From assembly GCF_004337985.1 (NCBI RefSeq), contig NC_043740.1, positions 4,514,140-4,578,139 of the forward strand: a stretch of DNA of 64,000 nt. The letters run 5' to 3'. Source of the stretch: Pyricularia pennisetigena. Lineage: Eukaryota > Ascomycota > Sordariomycetes > Magnaporthales > Pyriculariaceae. Positions 31,158-41,692 of the stretch are shown piece after piece. A program made the position numbers and the translations under genes. Numbering within the stretch: the stretch's first letter is position 1; each line of letters opens with the position of its first letter. Below the pieces are notes generated by a model that worked only from the letters and a program-made list of their open reading frames with translations, did not search any database and had not been told where the DNA came from.

Positions 31158-31985
31158 TTTTACATCCGCGATCTTGGAAGGTTAAGGTCCGGGACATACT
31201 GGCGGTATTATGAAGGACTCTGCAGACAACTGGGTCTGCAATTTTTCACCTGCTGTGGTTGTGCATAAAAAATAACCTGATGGTCATTTCTGGTTGGTCG
31301 TTTGACGTGGTTTTTGGTGCGTCATTACTGTGGGACTCATGCGGCAGAATCAAGATCAGGGCTGAGGGGGGTGTGTTGACGATGTGGGTAGGTTGGTCTC
31401 AAGGGTTCCTGGACCTTTTCAAGAACAAACACGTCAAATGACACCAATTTAGCGTCGACAGCTGACCACCTTGGTTTGGTCGGTACGGCTTTCCGTGTGC
31501 AGGTACGAAAAGGGATATATGTGATGACAGATTAACCTAGCAGGATTCAAGCCAATTTCTCATCATGACATAGCTGCTACCAAGGCCACGATAGGTATAG
31601 CTCAGGTTTGCACACCGAGGGAATGTGGCTCCTCTACACCACCTTTGATGGCTGTGCCGCGATCCTGCCTTGACGGACATGCCGCCAAGGTGGGTAGTCA
31701 AGGTACGTCGGTTGGTGACCAAAGATGAGAACTCCGTCTCTCCTGCTTGTACATGGACCAGCTGCTTTCCATAGCTTGGTCCTCCTAGTACCGCGGCCGG
31801 CGTGGCCAGCCTCGCTGAGCCTTGCTACGGTAATCGCAAAAGTCAGCTATGGCTTAATCCCCAAAATCAGATCAGCCCAATCGTGTGCAAACACAATATC
31901 TTGATCAAGTCTCGGGCTCTGGTCGGCGTCCTCTGCCGAGCCAAAGAAGCAGCAGCCCGGTCATTTAAAGACTATAGAGTTCCTC
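31158..31985. other. spacer before ankyrin relic 2
   Basis: No gene recognised. A 75-codon frame (31802-32029) runs into the possible N-terminal part of the relic. Confidence 0.35.
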
Positions 31986-33628
31986 TTGCTCGTACCACAC
32001 AACTTCCTCAAGTTGCTGTGGATGTCTGACTGCATCAAGGAACTCGATAGCTTGCGTGCTGAACTTGCGAGCCCTTTACAGCCAGGCTATCTTTGGGCTG
32101 ATTGGAGCAATGACTTTACGGAAACAAATCAAAGAGTTTGGGTGACTGCGCGGGTTCTTTTCACAGTTCTTAACGCAGATGCAGAACCTTTGACAGCAAC
32201 ATCGGTAAACCATGGCGAAGTGTAAAAAAAAAAAATAAACCTCTCGCAGAGCAGAATTGAGCTACTAGAATGGGCTGACAACTCAACAAGAGTATAAACT
32301 CGTATCTAGAAGCCTTTCCCAGGGAAGACTAGCGCATCCGCAGTTGGCCTGTTGCCAAGTGCCAGTCAGGGTGGAAACCTCCCCATCGTTCATTTTCTTC
32401 TAGACTCTAGAGCTGGGAGTCAAACCGTGCCACCATGACCAGCAGAGTTCTCATCCAATTTGGAGCAAACGTAGACGCCAATCCAGCGCGTCCTACAAGA
32501 TGGTTTCGAAGGTGCGGCTGGTATATTGGTCGAAAAGGACGCCGACGTCAACGCAGGTGAGAAAAGGATTCCGGGCCGTATCGATCCGGCGCAGCAACCG
32601 CCGTTGGTGCTCGCGTTGGGGCGAAAGTGAGAAGAGGAGAGAAAATGTACGCCTGGATCGTCTGCATCTCGATTCAAGGTGCTGATGTCAACATGGGGAT
32701 GCTGAAAACTCCCAATGTCAAAGCTGGCAAGTGGTCCCATCGCGGCTTTTGGGGGGTCACTTGGGCTTCGACACGGCTAGCATGACCGCTATACACTGCG
32801 CGCATACCAGAAACCCGGACCTCATCAAGCTTGTGATCGGTGCCAGGGCCTTGAACGAGCTTGGGAGAACAGCCGTGCATCACTTTGCCTACGGGCACTC
32901 GAGACTGATATGCAAAACAACCGGACGATACGGCCGAAGCTGCGCGCTGGAAAGTATATCTGATGCCCGGCTATTGCTTCTTCAAGAATGTGGCATGGAG
33001 TATCTAAGCCGTACTTACTAAATAAATTGCGCCGTGCTCTGTGTTTCGAGACAGACATCGTTCATACACTGTGATAGAGGTGGGACACCGAATGTCTCTG
33101 TCAGTTGCTGTGTCGGTAAAGCAGATTGGCGAATGGCAGAGGCGCTTACAAGTCTGTGTGCTAATTTGCAGACCAACATCCCGCTGAACCCAATGTTGGC
33201 CGAAGCCGCCAATGAACTACAAGTTGATATGGTCGGGCTGCTTCTATAACACGTGGCAGATTCTTTGAGAGGGAAGGGATGCAAAGGTTCCGGGCTCAGG
33301 GCAAGAGTTTTCCACAAGTAGGAGTCTGCCTCGTTTCGAAGCCATAACTCGACACATTCATACCAGCGGGCTGGACCTCCACACAGAGGTTGGCGGTGGT
33401 TCTCTATTCCATCATCTTGTCACCTGCACGCTGCAGGTTGCGCAGAAACTGCTGGGCGTAGGGTCAAATGTCTACAAAACTGACAACAGAAGCAGGGCCG
33501 ATGTAGCGGGCGTAACGGATCACCTGCAGCTCAAGGACGTTTCAAAGTATAGAGAGTTGCTGGATCTGTGGGATCGGTTGCGAGTAGGAGTTGGCAGTAA
33601 CGTGGAGAATGCAGTCCTAATCGTCTAA
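31986..33628 (+). pseudogene. decayed ankyrin-repeat gene (relic 2)
   Basis: Ankyrin-like pieces occur in order in at least three frames. VLIQFGANVDAN starts near 32447 (ATG at 32435); GAAGILVEKDADVNAG and PPLVLALG follow from 32493 after a frame change; MTAIHCAHTRNPDLIKLVI and RTAVHHFAYGHS are at about 32780-32900; MLAEAANELQVDMVGLLL ends at a stop near 33249; AQKLLGVGSNVYKTDN and KDVSKYRELLDLWDRLR lie in the last open stretch, 33359-33628. Stops and frame changes separate them. The stretch 31986-32225 (with DCIKELDSLRAELASPL) may be the N-terminal part of the same gene, though it shows no repeat. The closing block, in which a repeat ends in a KYRELLDL-type helix, resembles the C-terminus of fungal ankyrin proteins. 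Confidence 0.75.
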
Positions 33629-34559
33629 GTGAGCTGGTCAAAAAAGCACACACACCCCTGAAACTGGCTGCGAAGCCGTGTCTCTACTATCGACGGTAAC
33701 CATTCCGGAGGATCCATCTCGGGCCTTTCACGGACAGCATGACCACCGACCGCCAGAGTCTCCTGCTGCATCTCGAAAGACCGGAAATTCTCTGGCTCCT
33801 TGAGGTACTCGGCTGAATGTTGGCCATGGAGCATCATATGGAAAGTAGCCCTGATCTGAGCAGGAATAGACATGTCTGTCTATCTCCAGGGCAGCTTCCT
33901 AGCTATGTCAAGGCAGCTTTCTTGAGAACGGCAACGGCCATTATAAACGACCATTATCAGAATATGAGCCATGAGAGGGCGGGGCGAAAAAAAAAAAAAA
34001 AGAATCCTTATTCAGGGGAAAAACAAAGAAAATGGGAGAGAGGGAAGTTAAATCTGTCGCGCGCCCAACACCCTAGCGACTGATATCCCTTGACTCCTTA
34101 CATCTTCGCAGCCAATTGCCGAGATCTTCAGTACGAACGACAGTATCCAAGACAACATCTTGGCCGATGGCGGTGAAACGAGGGATGTGGGTGCAATTCC
34201 AGTAACAGCAGCAGCAGCAGCAGCAGCTGGAGTACATCGGGTGGTGGGCGTTGATTTACCTACTTAGCATCACCTTGTGGCAAATCCATACTGTGCGAAC
34301 ACAGGGTTCGTCTAGGATGAGCTCTAACTAATTTTGCCCGACTGCTTATTGCTCCACTTATCTTCGGGTCCTGTAGCAGGTAACGTCAATCACTGGTTGG
34401 CTTTCTTTCTCAATCAAAATTACCACCACATTCGTTTCTCCTTTTGAATTTGGCGCGCATATGATGTAGACATGCCTGTGTCACAGTTCCATGTTTGCTC
34501 TTACTGAGCCCGATTCTGCTTGTAACTGTAGCCTCCGAACTCAGTTCGCGAGAAACGCA
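33629..34559. other. 5' flank of the AT-hook gene
   Basis: No gene recognised. It contains an A run near 33990-34002 and a (CAG)7 repeat (34206-34226). Confidence 0.4.
34206..34226. repeat. (CAG)7 microsatellite
   Basis: Seven perfect CAG units in a non-coding spacer. Confidence 0.95.
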
Positions 34560-36290
34560 ATGCCCGCTTTCTTTGATTCGAATACTCAGATCCCTGCGGC
34601 CCTCCACAACCAGCTACTGTCTGCGCTTGATGACCTCGCGGCGGATCCGGATCGACTTGAACGGTCCCTCAATCGTCGGTTCAACGGCGAACTGCCGCTA
34701 CAAGACGATGACGAAACTGAAAGTGATATCGAGCAAGAAGCTCGCGACTTTGAACTTAGCCAGCGCCCACACGAGGTGATCCTGGCAGAGTACAGAGATC
34801 TGATTGATGCGCCGCTCGACGGAGACGATGTGGACAAGCTCGCTTTTCGATTCCATCATGATTATCACCTCTATGAACCCGGAAAGCGCTACGATGATGA
34901 ATGCAATCATGAGCGAGGGTTATTGCTTGAGTTTTACAGAACTAAATGGCCCGATCCTAGGACCGAACGGTTCCTTGAGGGCGGCGAGAAAGGGGAGCTT
35001 CGGCGTAAAATCGTCGCTCGGCACATAATCAAAAAGCGATGGCAGCATCTTGGGCTCTGGGATGCTAAATGGGGGGTTCCTGGGCGGCCCAACCGTCAGG
35101 AAAACGATAATGTAGCACGGTGGAGATGGGCCTTTGAGCCGGAGCCTTTGGAATTTGGCCAGGATCATCCCGCAACTTTGGCCACGCATCGAAGTAAAGG
35201 CCGAAAGTTCGGGGAGCATCAGAACCCACCACCGCCTCATGCCCATCCCAGAAGCAAAAACTGTGCGTCCCAACACGAAGCCCGTGACTTTATCATAACC
35301 CGCCCATGGTTCTTGTGGGCGCAAGAGAAGATGGAATACAACCATAGGCTAGAACGCATTCCCTTGGCTTTTCTCGGCCGGCGCAGGCAGGATGAACCTG
35401 ATGCGGTCAAAGAACTCTGGAAGCAAAGAGGTCACTGGCATGACGACTGGGAGCATCAAACATTGTATGCTGGACAGCCCGTTCCGGGTTGGAGATGGCC
35501 CCACGAAGACTCAGATCTGGAGCCTGAAAATTTGTACGATCTAGATACCGAGCTAACTCCCTCAGAAACTGATGCTCTCGAGGCTGTTGATGCATTGCGT
35601 CGGTCGCAGTCGGTAGAATCCGTACAACAGCCCCCAACAGGGTTGACGGTGCCTCTGAATTCGCTTTTCCCAGAAAATACATGTACGCAGCCGCCCGAAA
35701 AGCGTCAGAGAAAGTCGACGCGCACGAAGCGGGAGGGGCAGGGGGAGGGGCAGGGATCAACGCAAAAGGGGCGCGGTCGTCCACCCAAGTCGGCAAACCG
35801 AGTCGAAAAGCCCAAGACGAATTCTTTTGTCCCACAAAGGCTGTCCAAGGCAGAGCACCAACTGCCAAAGATTACAGTCAAAGGGACAGAGCTGCCGCGA
35901 CGCAGCGCGAGAATAGCAGCTAATGCTGCCGCAACATCCGAGCCATGGCCTACATCGTTTCTGCGCCAGCCACCCAAGCAGCCCCTGCAGTCAAACACAA
36001 CAAAAACAGGGGGCAGTAAAACCCAGCCGCTCCCTGCGCGAGCTCCCGCACCAGACGACCCCAAGAGGACTCGTGGTCGACCAGCGAAAGAAACATCCTC
36101 CACGGAATCCAAACGAAGAGGACGTCCCAGCAAGGTTGTGGCAGCAAGCGGCGTAGAGAAAACGAAAAGCCCGCCGGCCAAGCGCGGGAGGAAACCAGTG
36201 GCTTTGGTTGACGCCGCCGCGGGCAGTACTCGCAAGGGAGCAGGTACCGCCTCAGGGCGTGGAAGAGGTCGTCCAAGGAATAGTGGGTGA
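34560..36290 (+). CDS. AT-hook-containing nuclear protein, function unknown
   Basis: 576 aa from ATG 34560. The frame extends 23 codons upstream to 34491, but its first residues are Cys/Arg-rich and not convincing, so I use the later start. The N-terminal half (about 1-330) is a globular-looking region rich in Trp, His, Asp and Arg (for example KKRWQHLGLWDAKWG) that I do not recognise. The C-terminal part is basic and Pro/Lys/Arg-rich with several AT-hook-like cores: RGRPPK, RTRGRPAK, RRGRPSK, KRGRKP and a final GRGRGRPRN. AT-hooks bind the minor groove of AT-rich DNA, so a chromatin or transcription role in the nucleus is likely. TFIIB lies downstream on the same strand, about 1 kb away. It could also be a fungal-specific scaffold protein. 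Confidence 0.8.
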   Translation: MPAFFDSNTQIPAALHNQLLSALDDLAADPDRLERSLNRRFNGELPLQDDDETESDIEQEARDFELSQRPHEVILAEYRDLIDAPLDGDDVDKLAFRFHHDYHLYEPGKRYDDECNHERGLLLEFYRTKWPDPRTERFLEGGEKGELRRKIVARHIIKKRWQHLGLWDAKWGVPGRPNRQENDNVARWRWAFEPEPLEFGQDHPATLATHRSKGRKFGEHQNPPPPHAHPRSKNCASQHEARDFIITRPWFLWAQEKMEYNHRLERIPLAFLGRRRQDEPDAVKELWKQRGHWHDDWEHQTLYAGQPVPGWRWPHEDSDLEPENLYDLDTELTPSETDALEAVDALRRSQSVESVQQPPTGLTVPLNSLFPENTCTQPPEKRQRKSTRTKREGQGEGQGSTQKGRGRPPKSANRVEKPKTNSFVPQRLSKAEHQLPKITVKGTELPRRSARIAANAAATSEPWPTSFLRQPPKQPLQSNTTKTGGSKTQPLPARAPAPDDPKRTRGRPAKETSSTESKRRGRPSKVVAASGVEKTKSPPAKRGRKPVALVDAAAGSTRKGAGTASGRGRGRPRNSG

Positions 36291-37309
36291 ATCAAGAACA
36301 AGCCTGGTTGAGACACATTAAAGCACGTTGTAAAAATAATAGAACATCATAAAAGAACAGTAGTGCATAGCAAATTTTCTCTGGCAGATAGACGGGTTGA
36401 CGAGTTTGCGCATTTTTAATCCCAGATGGTCATATTAGTTATACATAAAGAGATCCGTGGTAATGAAACCGGACTTCATTGGTGCATATGCCGGGACAAC
36501 ATTCAAAATGCCACTCGCCTTAGACCAGCTTTCCAGGTGGCAAAAAAAGCTACTTTAGCTAATCTGGATGCAACCAATATGCATGATTGTACCTTATTTA
36601 GTGGGGCACCCCGGATTCTACGGCCTTCTGACGGGTCGCTGTAGCTGAGTAATCGATGCAGACAAATCGTGCAGGTGATTTGGTCTAGCAATCAGTTTAT
36701 GATTTTTTGAAGACTTCTGCCTGATTGCACATTACGGCGACACCTCTACCCAAACAATCTCCATCCACACGCTCGTTCCGATCAATTTCCCACGAAAGAA
36801 CCGCCGATTAACGCCCGTCGTCATATTGAGGAGGTGCGGTGCTGTTGGCGAGGGGTGTTGCCATTTGCGGGCAGCCGCGTGCGTTCCGTCGGACCAGGCC
36901 GACCACAAAGGATCCCGCCCTCGCCTTGTTCTTTCATCTGTCGCCTGCCAGCATCTCAACACTCGCTTCTGCTGACGGCGGCCGCCTCGAGTCCTCGTCC
37001 TCCCGCATTCCTCACTCGTTCTTGTAGCAGGCCGTGGCGTCGCTCGACGGCCACGCCCAAATCGCCAAGACGTCTTCACCACTTCTACGCGATCTTCTTA
37101 CCATAAGACTACAACAAATAACACAGCATTTGGGCATCAGCCCCAAGTCCCGCATCTCAAAGGCAATCAAAGCGAAACCTAAAGCGAGTCGGCGGAACAA
37201 GAAACGCAAAAGCCGCGCGGCTCTGCAAGAGGTATATAATACGCCCAACAAACCGCAAGCAACAGCGCACACCAAGGACAAGGGCAAAGACACCCGTCAA
37301 GCCGCAAAG
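36291..37309. other. TFIIB 5' flank
   Basis: The TFIIB frame is open upstream to 37034 but begins with GTG, so 37034-37309 is taken as 5' leader. No other gene seen. Confidence 0.5.
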
Positions 37310-38425
37310 ATGGCTTCCATGGCGGACATTGGCCTCGATGCCGACCCCTATCAGGCCGACTTGAACAACACGATGCAGTGCAACGACTGTGGCGTGCCTA
37401 CCTTGCTCCAGGAGGAAGTTTCATCGGGCGACATAGTATGCACCGAGTGTGGTCTCGTCGTTGGCGCACGGATAGTTGACATGGGCAGCGAGTGGCGTAC
37501 ATTCGCCAACGATGAGGCTGGTGACGACCCATCGCGTGTCGGTGACGCCGGCAACGAGATCTACGGCCCCAGCGCCCTCGAGACCAAGGTTGACATGCGC
37601 CGTGACCAAGGTGCTTCGTATAAGATCATGAAGTCGCTCAACGCGGCCAACAAGAAGATCCAAAACGAAAAGGGACAGGCGGCCATCAACGCCGGTATGG
37701 CCAAGATCAAGGACCTCGTCGACAAGATCCACGGCGGTGGCAACGTCATCAAGCAGGCACAATCGCTATTCCGCGAGGTCGAGGAGGCCAAGGCGCTGAA
37801 GGGCAAGTCGGCCGATGCCGCGGTTGCTGGCTGCATCTTTATAGCTTGCAGAATGGAAAAGGTTCCCCGAACGTTTAGGGAGATCCACGCCCTCACCAAC
37901 GTCTCCAAGAAGGAGATTGGACGGACATACAAGGCTCTTGAAGAGTACGTCAAGAAGGTCAACTACGAGAACCGGGGCGGCGCCGCGGCGGTTGACCACA
38001 AGATGCCCACGGCCGACGATGATGACGATGAAATGGCCACCAAGGGGACGACCGCCGAGTCTCTGTGCACACGCTACTGCTCCATCCTGGGATTCCGCGT
38101 CTCTCACTTGGCGGAGCGCGTGGCCATGCACCTGGCTCGCAAGTCGTCGTCTGTGGCCGACCTGGCCGGCCGATCGCCGCTCTCGGTCGCCGCCGCCTGC
38201 ATCTACATGATGTCGCACCTGATCGGCGAGCCGCGCACGTCCAAGGATATTGCCTCTGTGGCGGGCGTCAGCGACGGCACGATCAAGACCGCCTACAAGT
38301 TCCTGTTGGCAGCCAAGGAAGAACTCTGCAGAGACGGCGAGTTTGACCCGGCCACCAAGCAGCGCCGCGAGGGTCTCAACCTCCCGGCCTCGTGCCCGGG
38401 GCCCAAGGCCTTGCCGTCGGTCTAG
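37310..38425 (+). CDS. SUA7: Transcription initiation factor IIB
   Basis: 371 aa from ATG 37310, the first ATG in the frame; a second in-frame ATG follows three codons later. The N-terminal zinc ribbon is CNDC...CTEC (Cys24, 27, 44, 47). The B-reader/linker region GSEWRTF and DPSRVG follows at about residues 60-85. Two cyclin-like repeats occupy roughly 110-205 and 225-345, with AGCIFIACRMEKVPRTF in the first and LAGRSPLSVAAACIYMMS in the second. A short acidic insert of Asp residues lies between the repeats. TFIIB bridges TBP-DNA and RNA polymerase II and helps set the transcription start site in the nucleus. Human and yeast proteins are about 316-345 aa; the extra residues are in the linker and insert. 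No introns were found in the coding part. Confidence 0.96.
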   Translation: MASMADIGLDADPYQADLNNTMQCNDCGVPTLLQEEVSSGDIVCTECGLVVGARIVDMGSEWRTFANDEAGDDPSRVGDAGNEIYGPSALETKVDMRRDQGASYKIMKSLNAANKKIQNEKGQAAINAGMAKIKDLVDKIHGGGNVIKQAQSLFREVEEAKALKGKSADAAVAGCIFIACRMEKVPRTFREIHALTNVSKKEIGRTYKALEEYVKKVNYENRGGAAAVDHKMPTADDDDDEMATKGTTAESLCTRYCSILGFRVSHLAERVAMHLARKSSSVADLAGRSPLSVAAACIYMMSHLIGEPRTSKDIASVAGVSDGTIKTAYKFLLAAKEELCRDGEFDPATKQRREGLNLPASCPGPKALPSV

Positions 38426-39335
38426 TTGAGCCGCGGCCGCAAGGCAGTGGTCCGGTGACCTGCCATTGGGTGCAGGTGTAGCAGGAGTTTGTTGGGGCTG
38501 GCTTTCTCTATCCGTCTTTCTGTTCATCTAAATCGCGGGTTCTTCCAGGCCCAAGTCGCCTAAGAGCCATCTCTTATTCTTCAAATTGCGGGTCTGTTTG
38601 GTTTTCGTCTTGGACTTTCCCTCATCCTATTTGGGCATTCATCATGGTTATGGAGCATCTGGAGTTTGGGAAATGCGTGTGAGAGCATAATATTTTTGTC
38701 GAGCGAAGTAGGCCATAGTAATTAAAAAAAAAAAAAAAAAACATTGAGCCTCAACTATTCATCACTCCGTGCCAAATCCGACTGTTTTACATGCAGCATC
38801 TTTTTCTCCTGTGGGTTACTATGTGTTGGGGGGCGATTCCTTTCCCAGGCAGCATCATATTCCCTGGCTCAACCACCAAGAAGCAAATGTCACCGCAAAT
38901 GATATTTCGCACCAAATCACAAGTAAATAGTCATCTACTATTATACTTTTACCAGGAAAGAATTCGGAACAATTTAATTGAGAAGCTAATTGTGCTTTAT
39001 TGCAGCGCATCATGTTCCAAGTTTTGGATAAGCAATAAAACGGGCGTCTAAATGGCGGTTTACAGTTACTTTTGGTGTAATGCTTGTATTTGCGGTAACA
39101 GCTTTTTACTGGTGATGGGACTTGGCTGGCTCACAAGGACTTTCCAGAGCAACTGCGTGAGTGGAGCGCGCTTGTTCTCGATGATAACTCGAAGCCCCAT
39201 TCCTATCTGGTCATGTATCGTCGGATACGTGCGTATCGATACGTGCAACGCTGAGCATGACGTTTGTGTGATCCCACATATCCCTTATAGTTTTTCCAAA
39301 ACAGCTAGCCTTCAACAACAAGTATCAAAGCACGA
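38426..39335. other. spacer between TFIIB and tRNA-Met
   Basis: AT-richer than its neighbours, with an A run near 38724-38741. No gene seen. Confidence 0.45.
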
Positions 39336-39407
39336 AGCAATTTGGCGCAGGGGAAGCGCGCCGGGCTCATAACCCGGAGGTCTCTGGATCGAAACCAGAA
39401 ATTGCTA
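39336..39407 (+). tRNA. initiator tRNA-Met (CAT)
   Basis: 72 nt with discriminator A, no intron. The anticodon arm CCGGG-CTCATAA-CCCGG gives CAT. The fold starts with A at position 1 and has the eukaryotic initiator T-loop ATCGAAA in place of TTCRANY, which marks it as the initiator rather than the elongator tRNA-Met. A T-rich stretch at 39412-39423 can serve as the pol III terminator. Confidence 0.95.
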
Positions 39408-39712
39408 TATCTTTTGATTTTTTGCACACATTTTTATCGAGTGCTTCATTTTACAGCGAGCCAACCCGTCTGTTTACTTCATCTCCAATGCCCTTGCGCC
39501 TTTGGTGGTGGGCAATTAAAAATGTTTTTTTTTTTTTTTTTTTTGAGGAAGCAGCAACGGGACGCTTGTTCGCAGCCCCACTTGCCTCTGTCACGATTTA
39601 TTTCTACGTGGCACAGCCAACATCGCGCATGTGGCGTTTGTTTTCTTTTTCAGCATTTATCTATTGCGTCCACGCCCACACTGAGCTGGGGATTTTATTT
39701 TAGTAACCCAGC
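39408..39712. other. promoter region of the asparagine-synthetase-domain gene
   Basis: 305 bp between the tRNA and the next start codon, with a T run at 39523-39544. Confidence 0.5.
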
Positions 39713-41692
39713 ATGTGTGGCATTCATTTCTGCATTCGCAGGTACTCGTCGAATTCATCAGAGTCGCTGCCTCTGGATCCTGCCGTGGAGCGTCGCCTGC
39801 GCAGTCGGGGGCCGGATCATCTCGGTAGGGTGGAGGTGCGATTTGGACTTTGGCAGCTTTTATTCAAGTCCACGGTCCTCGCGCTCCGCGGAGATTCCGT
39901 CACCGCACAACCGTTTCTAGATGCGGCCTCTGGCTCCGTGCTGTGCTGGAACGGCGAGGCCTGGCGGATTCGCGACCGGGTCGTCGAGGGCAACGATGGC
40001 GCGCAAGTGTTTGATTTGTTGATGCGAACCTCTGACGCGGGCGCGTCGGCGGACGAAGCCGAGCGAGAAACCCTCGATGTTCTTCGGTCTATCGAAGGGC
40101 CTTTTTCTTTCATCTTTTTCTGCTCGCCTACCAAGAAGCTCTACTATGGGAGGGATCGCTTGGGCAGGAGATCTCTTGTTGCATCTCGTGACGATGCATT
40201 CAAGCTGTGTAGCATCGCCGAGTCTCCTTTGGCGTCTTGGCAAGAAGTCGAGGCGGATGGGATTTACTGCCTGGACATGGGCGAGTGCTCGTCTGAGCTC
40301 TCCTTTCCCGAGCCCATGGTACATGGCTGGACGGGAGGCCATCGTCAAGATATTGTGAGTTCTGCCAAAGCTGGCAGTTTGCGCCTTGGTCCCAAGATGG
40401 GCTTGATATTGTGTGCCGAACTTACCTTTGCAGATTTCTGGCATTGGATGCTTCAACACCGAACTTCCCAAAGATTTCCAAGCAACTTCGCCGCCAGAGA
40501 TGGATGCAGTGCAGCCATTACATGATTACCTTGCGGAATCTCTGAGGCTTCGCATCCTGAACGTACCGATACCCCCTCGTGTTGGTTCCACGACAGTCCC
40601 AGATACTAGGGTAGCTGTACTGTTCTCTGGCGGCCTTGACTGCACAGTTATTGCAAGGCTCTGCCATGAACTTCTCCCAGCCAGCCAGGGCATTGATCTG
40701 TTGAATGTGGCCTTCGAGAATCCTCGGTTAGCAGCTGCACAACGTAAAGTCGACCGTAGTGCGGAAGACTTGCTTGAAGAACTGTATGAGGCTTGCCCCG
40801 ACAGGGTCACGGGCAGGAAATCATTTGCCGAGCTGCTTCAAGTATGCCCAGGGCGAGCCTGGCGGTTTGTTGCGGTAAGTTGGGCCTGGTAAAACCCCCG
40901 CACCTCGGCTTGCATGCTCCCTTGCTCATCCACGTCAAACAGATTAATGTGCCTTACACAGAGACTACATCTCACCGAGCTGAGGTCATCTCACTCATCC
41001 ATCCTCACAACACCGAGATGGATCTCTCCATCGCCTATGCCCTGTACTTTGCTGCTCGCGGACAAGGTGTATGCTGCAGTGGCCACTCGATGACTGACAC
41101 CACGCCTAACAGCGCACAACAACTCGACTGTTTAACCCCCGCGCGAATCCTTCTCTCGGGCTTGGGAGCTGACGAATTATTCGGTGGCTACACCCGACAC
41201 TCGACTGCATTCTCGCGTATGGGCTATGCGGGGCTGGTCGAGGAGCTCAAGTTGGATGTCGCACGACTCGGAAAGCGGAACCTGGGCCGTGACGACAGGG
41301 TTATGTCAAGCTGGGGAAAGGAAGTCCGTTTCCCTTTCCTTGACGAGAGACTTGTGCGGTGGGCCATTGATCTACCGGTGTGGCAGAAGTGTGACTTTGG
41401 CTTTGACCAGGTTGATGAAAATGGTATCGAGCCCGGTAAACGAGTCTTGAGGCTTCTGTCCGAGCAGCTGGGCCTCAAAAATGTTGCGAGGGAAAAGAAG
41501 CGTGCGGTATGTGTTTTCTGGGCCCTCAAACACTTCTTCCTATCCTGTATACTCTTCAATTATGCATCGGTCGCTTGGATGCATTCTCCCGTTGTGCATA
41601 GAGAAGGCTAACTGGTGCGACAGATACAATTTGGCTCCCGGACTGCAAAGATGGAGAATGGCAAGGTCAAAGGGACGACGTTGATAACGTAA
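39713..41692 (+). CDS. asparagine synthetase domain-containing protein (ASNSD1-like)
   Basis: Four exons: 39713-40354, 40434-40874, 40943-41506 and 41624-41692, all joined in phase 0, giving 571 aa. Donors are GTGAGT, GTAAGT and GTATGT and all acceptors are CAG. The N-terminal Ntn-type glutamine amidotransferase domain starts with Met-Cys-Gly, so Cys2 is the likely nucleophile once Met is removed. FSFIFFCSPTKKLYYGRDRLGRRSL is family-typical. The C-terminal ATP-pyrophosphatase domain has the PP-loop SGGLD at 279-283, SGLGADELFGGYTRH and WGKEVRFPFLDE. Eukaryotic ASNSD1 proteins are close to but distinct from asparagine synthetase and their reaction is not settled. The closest named fungal relative I recall is the uncharacterised yeast protein YML096W. 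Acts probably in the cytosol. Confidence 0.92.

Noticed and set aside
37766..38527. 253-codon minus-strand ORF across TFIIB
   Set aside because: Shadow of TFIIB with no features.
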